Part shown: piece by piece, positions 1 through 7,185 of the stretch
Layout: each line of letters begins with the position of its first letter
Position numbering within the stretch: the first letter of the stretch is position 1
Assembly (NCBI RefSeq): GCF_027667425.1
Contig: NZ_JAQEGR010000008.1
Location: forward strand, 1 to 64,000
Origin: Fusicatenibacter saccharivorans
GTDB lineage: Bacteria > Bacillota > Clostridia > Lachnospirales > Lachnospiraceae
DNA length: 64,000 nucleotides
Direction: 5' to 3'
Notes under the pieces: generated by a model
Databases searched by the model: none
The model's input: the letters and a program-made list of their open reading frames with translations, nothing else
Told to the model about the DNA's origin: nothing
Position numbers and translations under genes: made by a program

Positions 1-320
1 GGCATATCTTTTTCGGGAGGACGAGTTATTTACCATATACAGCAGAGCCACTTGTTGAAATCGTAAAAAAGCATACTAATTTTTATGCTTCATTAACACC
101 AGGGGCTCGTGGGACATCTCTTAAAAACTGTTTGGATGCATTGATTACGAAATATGGTGTAGATATTTTCGAAAGGGAATTGTCAAATGACTATGAAAAG
201 TTTTTATCAGCGTTAGTCAATAGTAGAGTTCGAATAATGCATATTAAGCGTGAACAGAATCGTAGGTGTAGGAGGTCAGAAAATAGAATGGTGTTATACA
301 GATGTCCTATACTCGTTTAA
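1..320 (+). pseudogene. HEPN-like (ApeA-type) protein, 3' part, frame-broken
   Basis: An open frame runs in from before the window and stops at 320. The part visible is the C-terminal end of a larger protein. It ends in a helical stretch holding RVRIMH, which fits the R-x4-6-H motif of HEPN ribonuclease-type domains, followed by KREQ. The preceding FYASL and DALITKYG segments resemble ApeA/HEPN proteins of abortive-infection systems; this is recognition from memory and no search was done. Right after KREQ the frame becomes arginine-rich and stops, while plausible continuation (YTDVLYSFK) lies in the +1 frame, so an indel near 255-290 in a purine-rich run is likely. The missing 5' part prevents a firm family call. 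Confidence 0.45.
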
Positions 321-804
321 AAGTATGTATTTGTTAGGAATTAAAGCAAAGCATCAGGAGTTGGTTGAGGTATGTGGACATACCATTAGGCCACAAAATA
401 GAAATTCCCCAAGAGAATTGGCATATAGCGAAGATTTTATTTTGAGTTGTGTTGATAAGTGTAGAGAACTCAATAATTATCAGGGCTTGCAACAATTTAT
501 CGATGTTTATGAAACTGTTGGAAATGTAATACCAGTTTGGCCGGGGGCAAATGTTCACAGAGGACAATTTTGTTGCTACGATTGTCCGGATATTTATTTT
601 AATAATGAGAAAATCAGGGATCACGCATTGGCATTTTATAACAAATACTCAAATTCATATATGTGTGGAGATGATGCAATAATTGCTGGAATATACAATA
701 ACATGTCTGTAAAAAGTTTGATTAATATGGACAAAGACGAATATGAAAACTATATTGAGCATGCAATTAATGTCATTAAATGGAGAACTAAAAAAATAGA
801 ATGA
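250..804 (+). CDS. Uncharacterised protein with WPG and CYD motifs (possibly continuation of the broken upstream gene)
   Basis: A 184-codon frame overlaps the end of the preceding gene in another frame. The first usable codon is GTG at 250, with no convincing ribosome binding site, which favours the idea that it was once joined to the upstream frame. The middle carries FIDVYETVGNVIPVWPG followed by CCYDCPDIYF, a pattern I associate with small uncharacterised bacterial proteins of the DUF6994 kind that have a conserved WPGxN and CYDxP element. No membrane segment or signal peptide is seen. Composition is AT-rich like its neighbours. Function is unknown; either a stand-alone protein or the C-terminal half of a frame-shifted one. 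Confidence 0.4.
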   Translation: MNRIVGVGGQKIEWCYTDVLYSFKSMYLLGIKAKHQELVEVCGHTIRPQNRNSPRELAYSEDFILSCVDKCRELNNYQGLQQFIDVYETVGNVIPVWPGANVHRGQFCCYDCPDIYFNNEKIRDHALAFYNKYSNSYMCGDDAIIAGIYNNMSVKSLINMDKDEYENYIEHAINVIKWRTKKIE

Positions 805-858
805 TACCGGAAGATGTTCTGGAGTCGTGTAAATATATTTTGGAAATGGAGATAAATT

Positions 859-1203
859 ATGCCTAAATACACAGATGAAGATATTAGAAATATGAGTAAA
901 ATAACATGTAAGATAGCGGCAGATTACCTAGGCATATCCCCTATGGCGGTTAGTATCGGCATGAGAAATGATCTTTTACCGATCGGTTTTGCAATTCACA
1001 ATGAAGAAAGAGATAGAACATATTCTGAGAGTTGGTCCTATCACATAATTGGTGAGAGATTGATTGCATATAAGTACGGGAAAACATCAGAAGTACAAGT
1101 TCAAAATATAGAAAAGAGTCTAAATACTATAATAGAACAGTTTGAAGAAATGAAAAAAGATTTGGTTTTTCTATTAAGCGAAAACGAGGATCAGCAGAAT
1201 TAG
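859..1203 (+). CDS. Small helix-turn-helix protein of a mobile or accessory region
   Basis: A 114-residue protein starting at ATG with GGAG seven bases before it. Residues about 8-45 (ITCKIAADYLGISPMAVSIGM) read as a helix-turn-helix in which the second helix begins at ISPMAV. This type is common in excisionase-like or accessory proteins of mobile elements. The C-terminal half (residues 75-110) is charged and probably coiled coil, with repeated hydrophobic residues at heptad spacing. It has no zinc ligands and no catalytic motif. It precedes another HTH protein and a Fic protein on the same strand, so the three may be co-transcribed. DNA binding is inferred from pattern only. Confidence 0.5.
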   Translation: MPKYTDEDIRNMSKITCKIAADYLGISPMAVSIGMRNDLLPIGFAIHNEERDRTYSESWSYHIIGERLIAYKYGKTSEVQVQNIEKSLNTIIEQFEEMKKDLVFLLSENEDQQN

Positions 1204-1279
1204 AGCTTTATGAATATGCGTTTTCGCTGGGAAAATACAAAGATGTTGACAAAAAATATGCAGGAAAGGAGCTGCCAGG

Positions 1280-2629
1280 ATGGAGAATGAAAAAGGAATA
1301 GTTAAATTGACTCGTAAGCAGCTCTATGATGAAATATGGGCTCTTTCAGTTGCAGGGGTAGCCAGAAAATATAATTTGAATTATGGTAAACTGATAGCAA
1401 CTTGTAAAGTAGAAAATATATCTTTTCCTTCTTCTGGTTATTGGACTAAGAAGAATATGGGAAAAGATGTATCGAATGAGATTGTAGAATTTTCTGGATT
1501 GGAAGATACAGAAATTTCATTGATAACGAAAGACGCGGTTGTTAAGCGTATTCGGAAAGCTAAGGCAGAAGTAGTAGAGAAAGTGCATACTGACGTAACA
1601 GAAGAATTGGACGTAGTAACGGAGGAGGATTTACCGCAGAAAAAAACGGACAACATACCTGAGTGGCCGGATGGAATTCTTGATTATTTGGATGAGACGG
1701 AAAGAAATAAAGTATTAGAATATGCATGCAATCTGCAGATAAGTCAAAGTACACGATTGCATAAAATGTTGGTCCAATACAAGAAGGATATTGCAGATTA
1801 TAAGTCAAAGCTGAAAGAAGTACAGAGTAGACCATACTATAATTCAAGACATAACAAACCAGAAAACGAGCCTGAATTCTTTAAGGAAATGTCTGATGAG
1901 TGTATGTCACGTGCAATTGCAATATTAGATACCGTATTCAAAACAATTGAATCTTTAGGTGGAAGTATTAATAGTGATTTGTCTGTGAAAATTAGAGATG
2001 ATATTGTTAGATTTCGTATGGTTGAGAGTCAAGACCAAGTGAAGCATGAAATGACTAAGCAAGAGGCACAGGCGCTCGTAAAATATAATGATGATATCAA
2101 AAATCACAGATGGGTTTCAAAACCGCAAATTAGAAAGTATGACAAGGTATATAATGGTAAACTTCGTATTGTGTTTGGGGCGCGAAGCTACATAAGAGAT
2201 AACGATTCTGAAAAATTAGAAGATAGACTGGGTGATATTTTGGTTACCCTGTATGAGAAGGCAGAAGAGAATAGAATTGTACGAGAAGCACGTGAAGAGG
2301 CAGAACGTAAGAGAGTTGAAGAAGAGAGACGCAGAGAAGAAAATAGACAAAGAAAAGAACAAGAAATTCGTCTTGTAAAAGAACTTGTAAACAAAGCTGA
2401 AGACTATAGAATTGCAAAGGAAATAAGAGAATATATTCAGGCTATGATAGATAGTGGAAATGAAGATATTACTCCAGAATGGATTGAATGGGCTCTGAAG
2501 AAAGCTGACTGGTATGATCCGTCTATAGCGACTGAGGATGAATATCTGGGAAAACGTCAGCATGAAAAAAGTGCTGAAGAAAAGGAAAAATCTTTGCAAG
2601 ACAGTATCAGAAAGAGCTGGTATTGGTAA
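1280..2629 (+). CDS. Large coiled-coil protein with N-terminal HTH
   Basis: A 449-residue protein with AGGAGCTG ahead of its ATG. Residues 8-62 (LTRKQLYDEIWALSVAGVA, then GYWTKKNMGK) match the N-terminal HTH-like module of a widespread uncharacterised family whose members read LYELVW...LAKRFGIS...PPRGYW. A central helical region follows. Residues 335-385 form a highly charged coiled coil rich in R, E and K, and the C-terminal segment EWIEWALKKADWYDPS is typical of the same family. Codon use is AT-rich. The stop at 2629 lies just before the Fic gene, giving tight coupling. The role is unknown: a DNA-binding structural or defence-island protein is possible, but nothing in the sequence proves it. 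Confidence 0.55.
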   Translation: MENEKGIVKLTRKQLYDEIWALSVAGVARKYNLNYGKLIATCKVENISFPSSGYWTKKNMGKDVSNEIVEFSGLEDTEISLITKDAVVKRIRKAKAEVVEKVHTDVTEELDVVTEEDLPQKKTDNIPEWPDGILDYLDETERNKVLEYACNLQISQSTRLHKMLVQYKKDIADYKSKLKEVQSRPYYNSRHNKPENEPEFFKEMSDECMSRAIAILDTVFKTIESLGGSINSDLSVKIRDDIVRFRMVESQDQVKHEMTKQEAQALVKYNDDIKNHRWVSKPQIRKYDKVYNGKLRIVFGARSYIRDNDSEKLEDRLGDILVTLYEKAEENRIVREAREEAERKRVEEERRREENRQRKEQEIRLVKELVNKAEDYRIAKEIREYIQAMIDSGNEDITPEWIEWALKKADWYDPSIATEDEYLGKRQHEKSAEEKEKSLQDSIRKSWYW

Positions 2630-2649
2630 AAATGAATGGAGGCAATTTG

Positions 2650-3774
2650 ATGGATAAAGATCCTTTTAAAGAGTATATAAGGCAATCAGAACCAAGTAAA
2701 AGAGACAAAGGTTACGCCTGGCATACAGCTATCGGACTTCAAGCAGTGGATGGATTAAAGCCTTCGAAGTATTTGATTGATACTGCAATAAAGAATATTG
2801 AAGGTGATATTTCGATTGATGAAGCGCAGAAACTTCTAAATACGTATTATGAAGAAAATCCAAAAGCAGATACAAACGACCGTACGGAAGAGGCCGACAA
2901 AGTTGCTGTTAGAATTGCAAAAATTTTATCGGAGAAAGCATTTAGTTTTACTCCGAATGAGTATATCTCTATTCATAAAAAGTTGTTTGCTGGGACTTAT
3001 GGACATGCAGGAAAACTGAGAGATTATAATATTACAAAAAAGGAATGGGTGCTGAATGGAGCAACGGTTCTTTATGGAAGTGCATCAGAACTTCGCGCAA
3101 CCTTGGACTATGATTTTGCAGAGGAAAAGAAGTTTAGCTATAAAAACCTGAGTATGGAAGATATTATTCATCACTTGGCACTCTTTGTATCAAGATTATG
3201 GCAGATACATGTATTCGGAGAGGGAAACACACGAACTACAGCAGTATTTTTTATTAAGTATCTTAGAACGCTGGGATTTGACGTAACCAATGATATTTTT
3301 GCGGAAAATGCGTGGTATTTTAGAAATGCACTTGTTAGGGCCAATTATAACGATTTGAAAAATGGTGTTCATGAGACAACTGAGTATTTGGAATTGTTTT
3401 TAAGAAATTTATTGTTGGATGAGAAGAATGAACTTCATAATCGTACGATGCACATTAGTGGAAGGTTTTCAGAAGTGGACATTGAAAGAGTAAAAGTGGA
3501 CATTGAGAGTGGAAAAGTGGACATTGAAAGCACAAAAGTGGACATTCGAAATAAATTACTTTCTTTCTCAGATACGATTTCAGAAAAAACAATAAATCAT
3601 ACAATAGAAATATTTTCAAAATGTGGAAAAGAAAATTGTTTCGGAAGAACGATAGTTGAAGAAATTACTGGATTAAAGCCATCAGGAGCTTCCAAGTTAA
3701 TAAAACTGTTGGTTGATAGTGAGGTAATCGTACCTGTAACAGGACATGGAAAAGGAAAATATCGGTTTCAATAA
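2650..3774 (+). CDS. Fic-domain protein (AMPylase-type) with C-terminal winged helix
   Basis: I place the start at ATG 2650, which has GGAGG nine bases upstream, rather than the TTG at 2623; this gives 374 residues. The Fic core motif HVFGEGNTR lies at residues 187-195, close to the family consensus HxFx(D/E)GNxR that transfers AMP or another nucleotide to target proteins. Residues 40-70 (AIKNIEGDISIDEAQKLL) resemble a VbhA-like inhibitory segment, although the usual Ser/Thr four residues before the Glu is Ile here. A heptad repeat (VDIExxK, residues about 275-300) links the Fic core to a C-terminal winged-helix-like domain (residues 310-374). It could act as a toxin with built-in control or as an autoregulated transcription factor; its substrate cannot be read from sequence. 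Confidence 0.8.
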   Translation: MDKDPFKEYIRQSEPSKRDKGYAWHTAIGLQAVDGLKPSKYLIDTAIKNIEGDISIDEAQKLLNTYYEENPKADTNDRTEEADKVAVRIAKILSEKAFSFTPNEYISIHKKLFAGTYGHAGKLRDYNITKKEWVLNGATVLYGSASELRATLDYDFAEEKKFSYKNLSMEDIIHHLALFVSRLWQIHVFGEGNTRTTAVFFIKYLRTLGFDVTNDIFAENAWYFRNALVRANYNDLKNGVHETTEYLELFLRNLLLDEKNELHNRTMHISGRFSEVDIERVKVDIESGKVDIESTKVDIRNKLLSFSDTISEKTINHTIEIFSKCGKENCFGRTIVEEITGLKPSGASKLIKLLVDSEVIVPVTGHGKGKYRFQ

Positions 3775-3790
3775 AAGTGAACATTGAAAG
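3473..3790 (+). repeat. 21 bp tandem repeat inside the Fic gene, with an extra copy after its stop
   Basis: The core AAGTGGACATTGAAAG recurs at exact 21 bp steps (cores beginning 3473, 3494, 3515 and 3536), giving heptads of VDIExxK. A fifth near-copy (AAGTGAACATTGAAAG, from 3775) sits directly after the stop codon. The in-gene copies change linker length in units of one heptad; the outside copy suggests past recombination between repeats or loss of a repeat-bearing extension. Confidence 0.85.
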
Positions 3791-3828
3791 GGTGTTAATG
3801 CCATTCGCAAAAATGCTCAAAACAAATC

Positions 3829-3872
3829 GGCGTACCCGCCACACGTTTACAAAGTCAAACGGTCTGTACGCC
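3829..3872. repeat. Imperfect hairpin after the Fic gene
   Basis: GGCGTAC (3829-3835) pairs with GTACGCC (3866-3872), and an inner CGTTT pairs with AAACG. There is no T-run after it, so it is not a normal terminator. It lies in 190 bases of apparently non-coding, decayed sequence between the Fic gene and the rlmD remnant; it may be a recombination or replication scar. Confidence 0.4.
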
Positions 3873-3965
3873 ATGTCTTAACCTTATGATTGCAGATATT
3901 AGCAACCTGTCAAAGAGTGTAAAAACTCAGTAACTATGCGGGTTCGCGTACTGTTAAAGCAGTGA

Positions 3966-4382
3966 AAAACGACACCGCATGTTGAGACGGTTGTTCTTTT
4001 GTCCCAACTGAAACAAAAGCCGGATGATTACATTAATGTCACGATTGAACTTGATGATATGGATATAACATCTGCAGAGACTAAGGCTACATATGATGAG
4101 ATAAAGAAGTATGTGGCTGAACATAATGCCGGCATGAAGGTTTCCAATCTGTATATCTCACAGGTAAAGAGAAAATGCGGAATTGAGGTTGGAAAGAATT
4201 TGCGCGTTGCAACGAGGAGAATGGACTGCTTGCAGGGCAATTCGACGACTGCCGCGACAGACTTGGAACTTGTTCCAAGTCCTAATTTACCTAAAAATGA
4301 AGATAGCAGGCAACCGCAGTGTCCAGAAGATAAAGAGAGTGCAATTGTGGAGGCATTGAAGCATTTTAAGATGAATAGTTAA
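3966..4382 (+). pseudogene. rlmD: C-terminal remnant of rlmD (23S rRNA m5U methyltransferase)
   Basis: The frame reads TTPHVETVVLLSQ and then MDITSAETKATYDEIKKYV, QVKRKCGIEVGKN and PQCPEDKESAIVEALKHF. This is the tail region of clostridial RlmD/RumA proteins, starting at the conserved HVETVVLLS strand; the catalytic domain and SAM site are absent. An in-frame TGA lies at 3963. TTG 3999 could serve as a start for a 127-residue stub. Compared with the usual tail, about 28 extra residues follow VGKN before NLPKNEDSRQ. Such tails are typical where an integrative element inserted in the 3' end of rlmD and carries a replacement tail. A second, more decayed copy is at 9893. Confidence 0.75.
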
Positions 4383-4402
4383 TAAAGAGAGGTGCAGATG
4401 CT

Positions 4403-5092
4403 ATGCCAGGTATACTCGTGGTTGAAGATGATGAAAATTTAAATCGTGGAATTACATTTTCACTGAAAAAATCCGGATATGAGGTTTTTTCAGCAGAATC
4501 AGTGAAAAAAGCGAAAAGAATTGCAAGTGATCATAATGTGGATGTTACCATTTGTGATGTGAATCTTCCGGATGGGAATGGACTGGAATTTGTAAGGTGG
4601 ATGAGATGCAATTATAATACATACATTATTTGTCTTACAGCACTAGATCAGGAGATGGATCAGGTCATGGGATATGAAGCAGGGGCAGATGATTATATTA
4701 CAAAGCCGTTTAGTCTTTCGGTACTTCTTTTGAAAATAGAAGCACATTTCCGCCGCAGACAGGAGAAAACGGAAGCCGGAAAGATGATTTCGGGAGATAT
4801 CGTATTTATCGCAGGAGAAATGAAAGTCCTGATAAAGAGTCGTGAAATCAGTCTGACAAAAACGGAGTTGAAAATGCTGACTTTTTTTCTTCAGAATCCG
4901 AAACAGATTCTTTCAAAAACACAAATATTGGAAAATGTGTTTGATCTGGAAGGGGATTTTGTGGATGAAAATACAATCGCTGTCAATATCAGAAGACTCC
5001 GTGAGAAAATCGAAGACAATCCGGCTGCACCGGTCTATATCAAGAATATCAGAGGTCTTGGGTATATATGGAATCAGGAGGTAAGGCAGTGA
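4403..5092 (+). CDS. OmpR-family response regulator
   Basis: A 229-residue protein with a receiver domain (residues 3-115) and an OmpR/PhoB winged-helix DNA-binding domain (130-225). The acidic pocket is E8/D9/D10, the phosphoacceptor is D52 (CDVNLPDGNG), the switch Thr is T79 and the conserved Lys is K101 (TKPFS). The DNA-binding part shows LTKTELKML and NTIAVNIRRLREKI. The start at 4403 follows GAGAGGTG. It overlaps the histidine kinase gene by four bases, so the pair is translationally coupled. Its target is probably the ABC transporter operon downstream, as in peptide-antibiotic sensing modules of Firmicutes; this is inferred from context. Confidence 0.9.
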   Translation: MPGILVVEDDENLNRGITFSLKKSGYEVFSAESVKKAKRIASDHNVDVTICDVNLPDGNGLEFVRWMRCNYNTYIICLTALDQEMDQVMGYEAGADDYITKPFSLSVLLLKIEAHFRRRQEKTEAGKMISGDIVFIAGEMKVLIKSREISLTKTELKMLTFFLQNPKQILSKTQILENVFDLEGDFVDENTIAVNIRRLREKIEDNPAAPVYIKNIRGLGYIWNQEVRQ

Positions 5093-6333
5093 CAAAGAGA
5101 TATCGCAAGAAGATTACAGTAGTGTTCTCCTTGATATTACCTGTCATATTATTGTTTGCAATATTAAATTGCTTTACCACGTATGTGTTTTATGAAGATT
5201 ACAAATATAAAATGAATCTTATGACAGAGATTGCTGCAAAGGAAGAATTTTCCGGGCTGGATGCTGTTTCGGAATTGCTTAAGGATAAGGATATTGAAAC
5301 CAACGAACAGGGAAAGCAATTATTGGAGCAATATGGATACTGGGGAAATAAAGGGAATGCATTTTATTCGCAATTCCAGCATCAGGTTATGGTGATCGGT
5401 GCTGTAAGCACTGTGATATGCGTGTTTTTTTTGACTTTTTTACTTTATTGGAAGAAAAAAGAAGATGCGTGTCATCAGAAAATATTAGACCAGTTGGAAG
5501 AAATTCTGATCAGATTCCGTGAAAATAAATTTGATGATTTACTGAAAACGGAAAATTACGCAGAACTGGAAAAATTGAATGACCAGCTTGAAGCAATCGG
5601 ACATCATATTCAGTTGCTAAAGGAAGAAGCACGGACAGAAAAAGAGAGCACGAAAGAAATGGTTTCTGACATCTCACACCAGTTAAAGACACCGGTTGCA
5701 GCTTTGGATATATGTTTTAGTGTGCTGATGCAGAATGACTTAAGTGCCACAGAACAGGAGGAGTTTCGTATCCGTTGTCGGAGTGCTCTGGATGGACTGG
5801 AGACATTATTGCAGTCGCTTCTTGAAATATCCAAGATGGAAACTGGACTGATTCAGATGAATAAGAAAAAACTTCCACTTATAGATACTGTCATATCTGC
5901 TGTGAATCGTACATATCCAAAAGCGGATGAGAAAGAAATTGAATTCGTTTTTGACTATGAAAAAGAGCTGGAAACATGCACGATTATGCAGGATAAAAGG
6001 TGGCTTGGCGAAGCTGTGATCAACGTTCTGGATAATGCGGTCAAGTACAGTCCGGGTGGTTCAAAAATATTTATCCGGTTACAAAAAAGAAACGATCTTG
6101 TAAGAATGGAAATTGAGGATCAGGGAATTGGTATTCCGCAGAATGAGTATCACAAAATTTTTCAACGATTTTACAGAGGAAGTTCCAGGGAGGTCATGGA
6201 AAAGAGTGGTACAGGAATCGGACTTTTTCTATCGAGAGAAATTATCGAAAAGCACGCAGGTATGATTACGGTAACCTCCGGCAAAAAGAAAAAAGGAAGC
6301 ACGTTTGTGATTCAATTACCATATGTTAGTTAA
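5089..6333 (+). CDS. Sensor histidine kinase
   Basis: I prefer GTG 5089 (GTGA overlap with the regulator's stop, AGGAGG eleven bases upstream) over ATG 5068, giving 414 residues. Membrane segments lie at about 9-33 and 101-123 with an outside loop of roughly 65 residues, so it senses at or near the membrane. The phosphoacceptor is His197 in SDISHQLKTPVAAL. The HATPase domain shows the N box (VINVLDNAVKYSP), G1 (DQGIGIP) and G2 (GTGIGLFLSREI). It ends with a terminator before the ABC genes, so the transporter has its own transcription start, which the regulator probably controls. Confidence 0.9.
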   Translation: MTKRYRKKITVVFSLILPVILLFAILNCFTTYVFYEDYKYKMNLMTEIAAKEEFSGLDAVSELLKDKDIETNEQGKQLLEQYGYWGNKGNAFYSQFQHQVMVIGAVSTVICVFFLTFLLYWKKKEDACHQKILDQLEEILIRFRENKFDDLLKTENYAELEKLNDQLEAIGHHIQLLKEEARTEKESTKEMVSDISHQLKTPVAALDICFSVLMQNDLSATEQEEFRIRCRSALDGLETLLQSLLEISKMETGLIQMNKKKLPLIDTVISAVNRTYPKADEKEIEFVFDYEKELETCTIMQDKRWLGEAVINVLDNAVKYSPGGSKIFIRLQKRNDLVRMEIEDQGIGIPQNEYHKIFQRFYRGSSREVMEKSGTGIGLFLSREIIEKHAGMITVTSGKKKKGSTFVIQLPYVS

Positions 6334-6342
6334 ATTTTAAAT

Positions 6343-6384
6343 GAGCAGAAATCTTACAATTCTGTAAGACTTCTGCTCGTTTTT
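6343..6384 (+). terminator. Intrinsic terminator after the histidine kinase
   Basis: GAGCAGAA-A-TCTTACA pairs with TGTAAGA-C-TTCTGCTC around an ATTC loop, followed by GTTTTT. Confidence 0.85.
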
Positions 6385-6510
6385 GAAAGTGAAATGAAAG
6401 ATTATCCTGATACAATTTGGATGTAGGTTGAAAAATGACCAAATACATAAACAGGCAAAGAAAGCGTGTTGAAAAGGTACGTTTTACAGAATTGAAAAGG
6501 AGGTAGCACA

Positions 6511-7185
6511 TTGAGTGTGATATTAGAAACCAAGCAGCTTTGTAAGTTTTATGGCGCAGGTGAGAATCAGGTCAAAGCGGTCAATCAGGTGGACATTCAG
6601 ATTGAGCAGGGAGAATTTGTCGCAATTGTTGGAAAGTCAGGTTCCGGTAAAAGTACATTACTTCATATGCTTGGAGGGCTAGACACCCCGACAAAAGGCA
6701 GTGTTACTTTAGCAGGGAAAGATTTATACAGGATGAAGGAAGATGCCCTTGCTGTTTTCCGCAGAAGAAAAATCGGATTTGTTTTTCAGGCATTTAATCT
6801 GGTTTCATCTGTTAATGTCTGGGAAAATATTGTACTGCCACTGGGGCTGGATGGAAGAAAAGTGGATGAAGCGTATGTAAATGATATTATTGCAACTCTG
6901 GGGATTGAAAACAGGATTTACAATCTGCCAAATCAGTTATCCGGAGGACAGCAGCAGAGAGTAGCAATTGCAAGAGCACTGGTGAATCGTCCGGAAATTA
7001 TATTTGCAGATGAGCCGACAGGAAATCTTGATTCTAAGACCAGTGATGAGGTGATCGCCCTGCTTAAGATGACAGCAAAAAAATATGGACAGACAATTGT
7101 AATGATTACCCATGATGACGAAATTGCACAGGTCGCTGACCGTATTCTGGTGATTGAGGACGGACAGGTGGTGGATTTTAGATGA
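6511..7185 (+). CDS. ABC transporter ATP-binding subunit (LolD/MacB/BceA class)
   Basis: A 224-residue nucleotide-binding subunit starting at TTG 6511, with AAGGAGG seven bases upstream. Walker A is GKSGSGKST (41-49), the signature LSGGQ is at 143-147, Walker B IIFADE at 163-168, and the switch His lies in MITHDD. The family pairs with FtsX-type permeases that move lipoproteins, antimicrobial peptides or act by force transmission rather than classical transport. It overlaps the permease by four bases (ATGA). With the two-component system upstream it forms a classic sensing-and-resistance module; the peptide it handles cannot be read from sequence. Confidence 0.92.
   Translation: MSVILETKQLCKFYGAGENQVKAVNQVDIQIEQGEFVAIVGKSGSGKSTLLHMLGGLDTPTKGSVTLAGKDLYRMKEDALAVFRRRKIGFVFQAFNLVSSVNVWENIVLPLGLDGRKVDEAYVNDIIATLGIENRIYNLPNQLSGGQQQRVAIARALVNRPEIIFADEPTGNLDSKTSDEVIALLKMTAKKYGQTIVMITHDDEIAQVADRILVIEDGQVVDFR

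Noticed and set aside
1177..1228. AGCGAAAAC/GTTTTCGCT inverted repeat at the end of the small HTH gene
   Set aside because: The loop is about 34 bases and no T-run follows; probably chance or a weak structure.
3473..3550. Regular 21 bp repeats considered as a CRISPR-like array
   Set aside because: The repeats are in frame, code for a heptad linker, and the spacers are only a few bases long.
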